From Candidatus Tectimicrobiota bacterium (lineage in GTDB: Bacteria > UBA8248), in contig JACPCT010000086.1 in assembly GCA_016184445.1 (NCBI GenBank), forward strand, positions 1-9,827: a stretch of DNA of 9,827 nucleotides, in the 5' to 3' direction. Below are positions 6,257-9,827 of the stretch, piece after piece. The translations under genes and the position numbers were made by a program. The notes under the pieces were generated by a model, which did no database searches, had not been told where the DNA came from, and saw only the letters and a list, made by a program, of their open reading frames with translations. Every line of letters starts with the position of its first letter. The stretch's first letter is position 1.

Positions 6257-7435
6257 ATGGACGCCACCCTCGAGGATGAGGCCGTCGCCCTGACCCGCGA
6301 CCTCGTCCGGATCCCGAGCGAGAACCCGACCGGCACCGAAGCCCGGGTGGCGGACTGGCTGGAGGACTACCTGCGGAAGCTGGGGCTCCCGGTAGAGCGG
6401 GACCGGGTGGCCGAGGGGAGAGAGAACCTGGTCGCCGAGATCGGGGGCGCCGCTGGGCCCGCCCTCGTCTTCCTCAACCACATGGACACCGTGCCCGCGG
6501 GCGAGGGCTGGACGCGCGACCCCTTCGCCGCCGAGCTCACCGACGGGAAGCTCTGGGGCCGGGGGACGTGCGACATGAAGGGCGGCCTCGCGGCCGCGCT
6601 GGTGGCCCTCAAGGCCCTCAAGGGGAGGATCGACCGGGGCGCGCCCGCCCGCCGCACGGTGCGCTGCTGCCTGGTGGTGGACGAGGAGAGCCCTTGGATG
6701 CGGGGCGCCGCCGCCGCGATCGAGCGGGGGCGCATCGGCGCGCGGGACATCGTGCTTGCGTGCGAGCCCACGCGCATGCGGCTCATCACCGCCCAGAAGG
6801 GCGCGATGTGGTACGAGGTCCTCCTCTCGGGGCGGAGCGCCCACGCCTCCGTGCCCCACGCCGGGGCGGACGCGCTGCTCGCCGGCGCGCGGACGGTGCT
6901 GCGGCTGCACGCGGCGGCGGCGGCCCTCCCGGCGTCGGACCCCCTCCTCGGGAGGACGACCGTGGTCGCGAGCGTCATCCAGGGGGGCCGCAAGACCAAC
7001 ATCGTCGCCGACCTGTGCCGCCTCGAGGTGGACGTGCGCTTCGTCCCCCCCCTCGGGGTGGCGGACGCGCGCCGGCTGGTCGAGGGCGCGGCGGCGGCGG
7101 CTTGCGCGGAGACGCCGGGGACCTCGGCCGAGGTGCGTCCCATCTCGGTGGACCGCCCCCCCATCCTCGCCGACCTCGGCAGCGAGGGCGGGCGCGTCCT
7201 CGCCGGGGCGCTGCGCGAGGCGGCGGGCGTCGCGCCCGAGCCGGCCGGGGTGAGCTACTACTCGGACGCCGGGCTGGCCGCCGCGCGCACGGGCAGCCGG
7301 CAGTGCTTTCTCCTGGGCCCTGGGAACGTGGAGCAGGCCCACGGCCCCGATGAGTTCGTGGACGTCGAGGAGCTGCGCCGCGCGGCGCTCGTGCTCGCGC
7401 GGCTGACCGCGAGGTTCGCCCTCGACGCCGGCTGA
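6257..7435 (+). CDS. M20 family metallopeptidase/deacylase (ArgE/DapE/CPG2-like)
   Basis: This predicted cytoplasmic di-zinc hydrolase of 392 residues has the M20A-type active site in full. His75 and Asp77 lie in LNHMDTVPAG, and bridging Asp106 lies in GRGTCDMKGG. General base Glu143 and ligand Glu144 are in VVDEES, Glu170 is in CEPT, and His362 is in EQAHGPDEF. The lid domain carries SGRSAHASVPHAG (191-203), with a histidine that usually completes the partner subunit's site. ArgE, DapE and CPG2 relatives remove acyl groups or C-terminal residues from amino acids. Sequence alone does not tell which reaction applies, so no gene symbol is given. The segment after the base reads DEESPWMRGA, differing from the more usual glycine-serine form. 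The ATG has GGAGG 7 bases upstream (6245-6249). It follows anmK by 67 bases and is probably in the same transcription unit. Confidence 0.85.
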   Translation: MDATLEDEAVALTRDLVRIPSENPTGTEARVADWLEDYLRKLGLPVERDRVAEGRENLVAEIGGAAGPALVFLNHMDTVPAGEGWTRDPFAAELTDGKLWGRGTCDMKGGLAAALVALKALKGRIDRGAPARRTVRCCLVVDEESPWMRGAAAAIERGRIGARDIVLACEPTRMRLITAQKGAMWYEVLLSGRSAHASVPHAGADALLAGARTVLRLHAAAAALPASDPLLGRTTVVASVIQGGRKTNIVADLCRLEVDVRFVPPLGVADARRLVEGAAAAACAETPGTSAEVRPISVDRPPILADLGSEGGRVLAGALREAAGVAPEPAGVSYYSDAGLAAARTGSRQCFLLGPGNVEQAHGPDEFVDVEELRRAALVLARLTARFALDAG

Positions 7436-7462
7436 GAGGACTCCCCGGGGAGGGTCCCTCGC

Positions 7463-7478
7463 GCCCGGAGGGCCGGGC
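7463..7478 (+). terminator. GC-rich hairpin after the second M20 gene (possible weak terminator)
   Basis: GCCCGG (7463-7468) and CCGGGC (7473-7478) form a perfect 6-bp stem with an AGGG loop, 28 bases after the M20 stop. A 12-base palindrome CTCCCCGGGGAG (7441-7452) lies just before it. No T-run follows, so this is not a classical intrinsic terminator. It could slow polymerase or structure the leader of the next gene. The rest of the 106-base gap shows no clear promoter. Confidence 0.25.
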
Positions 7479-7541
7479 GGAGGCCCCCCCTTCACCGGCG
7501 CGGGCGCCGCCGAGAGACCCGCTCCGGGAAAGGCGGAAAAC

Positions 7542-8060
7542 ATGGCCATCGAACCCGGGCCCGAGCCCCAGCCCGCCTACCAGAAGCTCACCTTCAAGAA
7601 AGAGGCCATCCCGCCCCAGCTCCAGCCCCTCATCCGCAAGCTCCAGAAGAGCTACCTCTTCTTCGCCGACATGCTCGAGGAGGAGGTGGGCCAGTTCCTC
7701 AAGCTGTGCAGGCGCGAGACCTTCGAGGACGGGAAGAAGATCTTCACCCAGGGCGAACTGGGGAACTCCTTCTACCTCGTCGTCTCCGGCGAGGTGCGCA
7801 TCCTCGTGGAGAACACCGAGATGGCCCGGCTGGGGCCGGGCCAGGTGTTCGGCGAGATGGCCATCCTGGAGGAGGTCCCCCGCAACGCCTCCGCGGTGGC
7901 CGCGGGGAGCACGCTCCTCTTCTCCATCTCCCGGAGCGTGCTGGCCACCCGGGCGCCGGCGCTGGGCTTCAAGGTGGTGGTCGGGATCGCCCGCCAGCTC
8001 TCCGTGAAGCTCCGCGAGGCGAACGATCACATCCGCAAGCAGGACGCTCCGCAAGGGTGA
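7542..8060 (+). CDS. Stand-alone cyclic-nucleotide-binding domain protein (first of tandem pair)
   Basis: The 172-residue protein is essentially one cNMP-binding beta-barrel of the CRP/PKA-regulatory type. The domain spans about residues 33-150, with GNSFYLVVSGEV and the phosphate-binding cassette FGEMAILEEVPRNASA (103-118). Glu105 and Arg114 match the ribose- and phosphate-contacting residues of cAMP/cGMP binders, so ligand binding is plausible. A short amphipathic helix (about 150-166) follows, but no helix-turn-helix, so it is not a CRP/FNR transcription factor as it stands. It must act through a partner or as a ligand sink. There is no signal peptide, so it should be cytoplasmic. The ATG has AAAGG 8 bases upstream. 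The next gene is a paralogue 68 bases downstream. Its function is unknown. Confidence 0.85.
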   Translation: MAIEPGPEPQPAYQKLTFKKEAIPPQLQPLIRKLQKSYLFFADMLEEEVGQFLKLCRRETFEDGKKIFTQGELGNSFYLVVSGEVRILVENTEMARLGPGQVFGEMAILEEVPRNASAVAAGSTLLFSISRSVLATRAPALGFKVVVGIARQLSVKLREANDHIRKQDAPQG

Positions 8061-8079
8061 GAGGCGGCCCGCCCGCCTC
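8061..8079 (+). terminator. Hairpin between the two cNMP-binding genes
   Basis: GAGGCGG (8061-8067) and CCGCCTC (8073-8079) form a perfect 7-bp GC-rich stem with a 5-base loop, beginning right after the first gene's TGA. No T-run follows. It may attenuate transcription or protect the upstream message rather than terminate fully. The second gene's ribosome site lies well downstream of it. Confidence 0.25.
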
Positions 8080-8128
8080 CCCGCGCCGCGCCCCATCTCT
8101 CCACGCTCTTCGCCGAGGAGGCACGCAG

Positions 8129-8638
8129 ATGCGGGCGCCCGAAAATCCTCCAGCCCAAGGCGCCCCCCGGGGCCAGGACTCCTTCCAGCTCACGCGCGAG
8201 GGCACGCAGACCATCGAGGCCCTGCTCGGCAAGCTCCGGACGGGCTACTCCTTCTTCGCCGACATGAGCCCGCAGGATCTCGTCTGGTTCCTGCGGCTGT
8301 GCAGCCGCCGCTCCTACGACCCCGGGGACGTCATCTTCCAGGAGGGGGAGACGGGGGACTGCTTCTACCTCATCGTCTTCGGGGAGGTCGCCATCAGCCG
8401 GGGCAGCTCCGAGGTCGCCCATCTGGACGACGGGAGCTGCTTCGGGGAGATGGCCGTGCTGGAGAACACCCCGCGGAACGCGACCGCGACGGCCACGCAG
8501 AGGACGCTCGTCTTCTGCGTGGAGCGAGAGATCCTGACGAACGTCTTCCCCTCGCTCGGGTTCAAGGTGGCCTCGAGCCTCGCCAAGGACCTCTCGCAGA
8601 AGCTGCGGGAGACCAACGAGCGGCTGAAGCGCGGCTAG
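8129..8638 (+). CDS. Stand-alone cyclic-nucleotide-binding domain protein (second of tandem pair)
   Basis: The 169-residue paralogue of the preceding protein aligns without gaps over 135 residues, with about 63 identities (47 percent) by hand count. The start ATG has GAGGAGG (8115-8121) 7 bases upstream. The frame is open further upstream, but only inside the previous gene. The cNMP domain covers about residues 35-150, with GDCFYLIVFGEV and the cassette FGEMAVLENTPRNATA (105-120). Glu107 and Arg116 are retained, so it should bind cAMP, cGMP or a related ligand. Both copies share an entry motif with FFADM and LC a few residues later, and a charged C-terminal helix (KLRE-N pattern). There is no DNA-binding or enzymatic domain. 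The N-termini (about 33 residues) differ between the two, which may set different partners. The TPR gene converges on its end 28 bases away. Confidence 0.85.
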   Translation: MRAPENPPAQGAPRGQDSFQLTREGTQTIEALLGKLRTGYSFFADMSPQDLVWFLRLCSRRSYDPGDVIFQEGETGDCFYLIVFGEVAISRGSSEVAHLDDGSCFGEMAVLENTPRNATATATQRTLVFCVEREILTNVFPSLGFKVASSLAKDLSQKLRETNERLKRG

Positions 8639-8666
8639 GCCGGGGTGGAGAGCGGGGGCGCCCCCC

Positions 8667-9827
8667 TTACCCGCCCCGCGCCCGTTCCACCTCCTCCAGC
8701 ATGGCGCGGATCTTCTCGAGCTGCTCCTCGGCGCCCGCCTCCTTGAACATCACGCGCGCCTCGCCCAGCCGCGCGCGCGCCTTCTCGAGGCTCCCCTGCT
8801 CGAGGTGCAGGCGGCCGAGGTTCCCGAGGCTGGTGGCCTGGCCGATGAGGTGCGCCTCCTCGCGGTTGATCTGGAGCGCCCGCTCGTAGGCCGCCTCGGC
8901 CTCCTCCAGGTCCCCCCGGAAGTAGTGGATGTTGCCGATGTTGCTCATGTGGGCGGCCTCGCCCTTGCGGTTGCCCATCTCCCGGTGGATGGCCACGGCC
9001 TTCTCGTAGTAGCCCAGGGCGCGGGTGAACTGATCGAGCGCCGTGTAGGTCCCGCCCATCTGGCCCAGCGCCAGGGCCTCGCCCGCCGCGTCCCCCAGCT
9101 CGCGGCAGACGCGCGCCGCCTCCTCCAGGTTCTTGAGGGCGGCGTCGGACTCGCCGAGCTGCGTCTGGGCCGAGGCGAGGGCGACGAGGGCCCGGGCCCA
9201 CTCGGCGTTCTCGCCCCCCTTGCGGAAGTGATTGGCCGACTCGGCCAGGTGCCCGCGCGCCTGCCCCGCGTCGCCCAGGCGGCGCAGGAGCTGGCCCGCG
9301 CGAAGGTGGAGGCGGGAGAGCTGGGCGGGGTCGCCCTTGGGGCCGATCGCCCCGATCGCCGAAACCGTGGCCTCGGCGGCCCGGGCGTGGTCGCCCTTCA
9401 CCTGATAAAAGAAGCCCAGGTTGCGGAAGGCCGAGCAGCGCAGCGCCGCGTCGCTCCCCGCCTCGCGGACGGCCTCCTTGCAGTAGGCGATGGCCGGGTC
9501 CACCTTCCCCCGCGCGAAGGTGGCCACCGCGAGGGCGTTCAGCACCGGCCCCAGCCGCCGCGCCCGGCGGAGCGCCTCCTTGAAGTGGCCCGAGGCCTCC
9601 TCGCAACGGCCGAGCAGGTGCTCCACGATCCCCAGGCGCAGGTACTCCTCGGGCTGGACGGCGGCCTTGGCCGCATGGCGCTCGCGCAGATCGGACGCGG
9701 CCGCCTGGCTCACCCCCTCCGCCCAGGCCGGCATCCGGGCCTCCCCTTCCTCCGCGAAAAGAAGGTCGCCGGGGCAGTGGTCCGAGGCCAGCTTGCGCAC
9801 CAGGTCGGCCGGGGAGCTGGCCGCGGG
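8667..9827 (-). CDS. TPR-repeat protein, C-terminal part (runs off right edge)
   Basis: The visible 386 residues are in frame to the right edge without a stop. A GTG at 9800 exists but need not be the start. After about 50 residues without clear repeats come eight TPR-like helical pairs. The last six begin near residues 130, 170, 210, 250, 290 and 330, in an exact 40-residue register. Examples are NIGNIHYFRGDLEEAEAAY and LGNLGRLHLEQGSLEKARA. Such 40-residue TPRs mediate protein contacts and often form the C-terminal part of larger signalling proteins (STAND/AAA ATPases, some class III cyclases, LGN-like scaffolds). The segment before the repeats (DLRERHAAKA, then EHLLGRCEEASGHF) resembles the junction after an ATPase and helical domain, but this is only a hint. 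No signal peptide or membrane helix is visible. The gene is convergent with the cyclic-nucleotide-binding pair. Confidence 0.8.
   Translation of the reverse strand, partial: PAASSPADLVRKLASDHCPGDLLFAEEGEARMPAWAEGVSQAAASDLRERHAAKAAVQPEEYLRLGIVEHLLGRCEEASGHFKEALRRARRLGPVLNALAVATFARGKVDPAIAYCKEAVREAGSDAALRCSAFRNLGFFYQVKGDHARAAEATVSAIGAIGPKGDPAQLSRLHLRAGQLLRRLGDAGQARGHLAESANHFRKGGENAEWARALVALASAQTQLGESDAALKNLEEAARVCRELGDAAGEALALGQMGGTYTALDQFTRALGYYEKAVAIHREMGNRKGEAAHMSNIGNIHYFRGDLEEAEAAYERALQINREEAHLIGQATSLGNLGRLHLEQGSLEKARARLGEARVMFKEAGAEEQLEKIRAMLEEVERARGG

Noticed and set aside
2740..7052. Homopolymer tracts of eight G or C (2740-2747, 5917-5924, 5723-5730, 7045-7052) as phase-variation switches
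   Set aside because: Several tracts of the same length occur inside conserved coding regions, as expected from the base composition. None is longer than eight or placed at a promoter.
7706..8128. Upstream in-frame extension of the second cNMP-binding gene
   Set aside because: It lies inside the first cNMP gene in another frame and translates to low-complexity sequence. ATG 8129 has GAGGAGG at 7 bases.
8654..8665. Palindrome GGGGGCGCCCCC between the convergent genes as a bidirectional terminator
   Set aside because: It has no loop and no T-run on either strand, so it is more likely a base-composition effect. Termination in the 28-base gap remains unexplained.

Overview
The window is very GC-rich DNA from a Gram-negative (diderm) bacterium. 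The evidence is a Tol-type proton-motive-force complex (TolQ, TolR and the start of a TolA/TonB-like protein), a periplasmic lytic transglycosylase and the peptidoglycan-recycling kinase AnmK. Genes are packed tightly with short gaps or ATGA overlaps, and no mobile elements, RNA genes or CRISPR arrays were seen. The lineage cannot be fixed from sequence alone; deltaproteobacterial, rokubacterial or tectomicrobial relatives fit the base composition, but this is a guess.

Layout. Positions 1-1425 (minus strand) hold tolQ, tolR and the first 65 codons of a TolA/TonB-like transducer, read leftwards off the edge. Positions 1426-1568 hold two back-to-back sigma70-like promoters, one for tolQRA and one for the rightward genes. 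Positions 1569-6189 (plus) hold three translationally coupled genes: an M20D-type amidohydrolase, a 740-residue Slt-like lytic transglycosylase and anmK. A 67-base gap with a possible weak promoter precedes a second M20 enzyme (6257-7435, ArgE/DapE/CPG2-like). Positions 7542-8638 hold two tandem paralogous stand-alone cyclic-nucleotide-binding proteins. A TPR protein, convergent with them on the minus strand (8667-9827), runs off the right edge.

How the genes may work together. The lytic transglycosylase cuts peptidoglycan and releases 1,6-anhydroMurNAc fragments. AnmK turns 1,6-anhydroMurNAc into MurNAc-6-phosphate in the cytoplasm. Overlapping these two genes is therefore metabolically sensible. 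The two flanking M20 hydrolases could trim peptide or acyl-amino-acid fragments in the same turnover route, but their substrates are unknown. The divergent Tol complex energises outer-membrane constriction at the division septum, so both arms concern the cell envelope. The cyclic-nucleotide-binding pair looks like a signalling module with ligand-binding domains but no DNA-binding domain. The neighbouring TPR protein has six 40-residue repeats in exact register, as often seen in the C-terminal part of larger signalling ATPases. No stretch longer than 300 bases lacks a gene.
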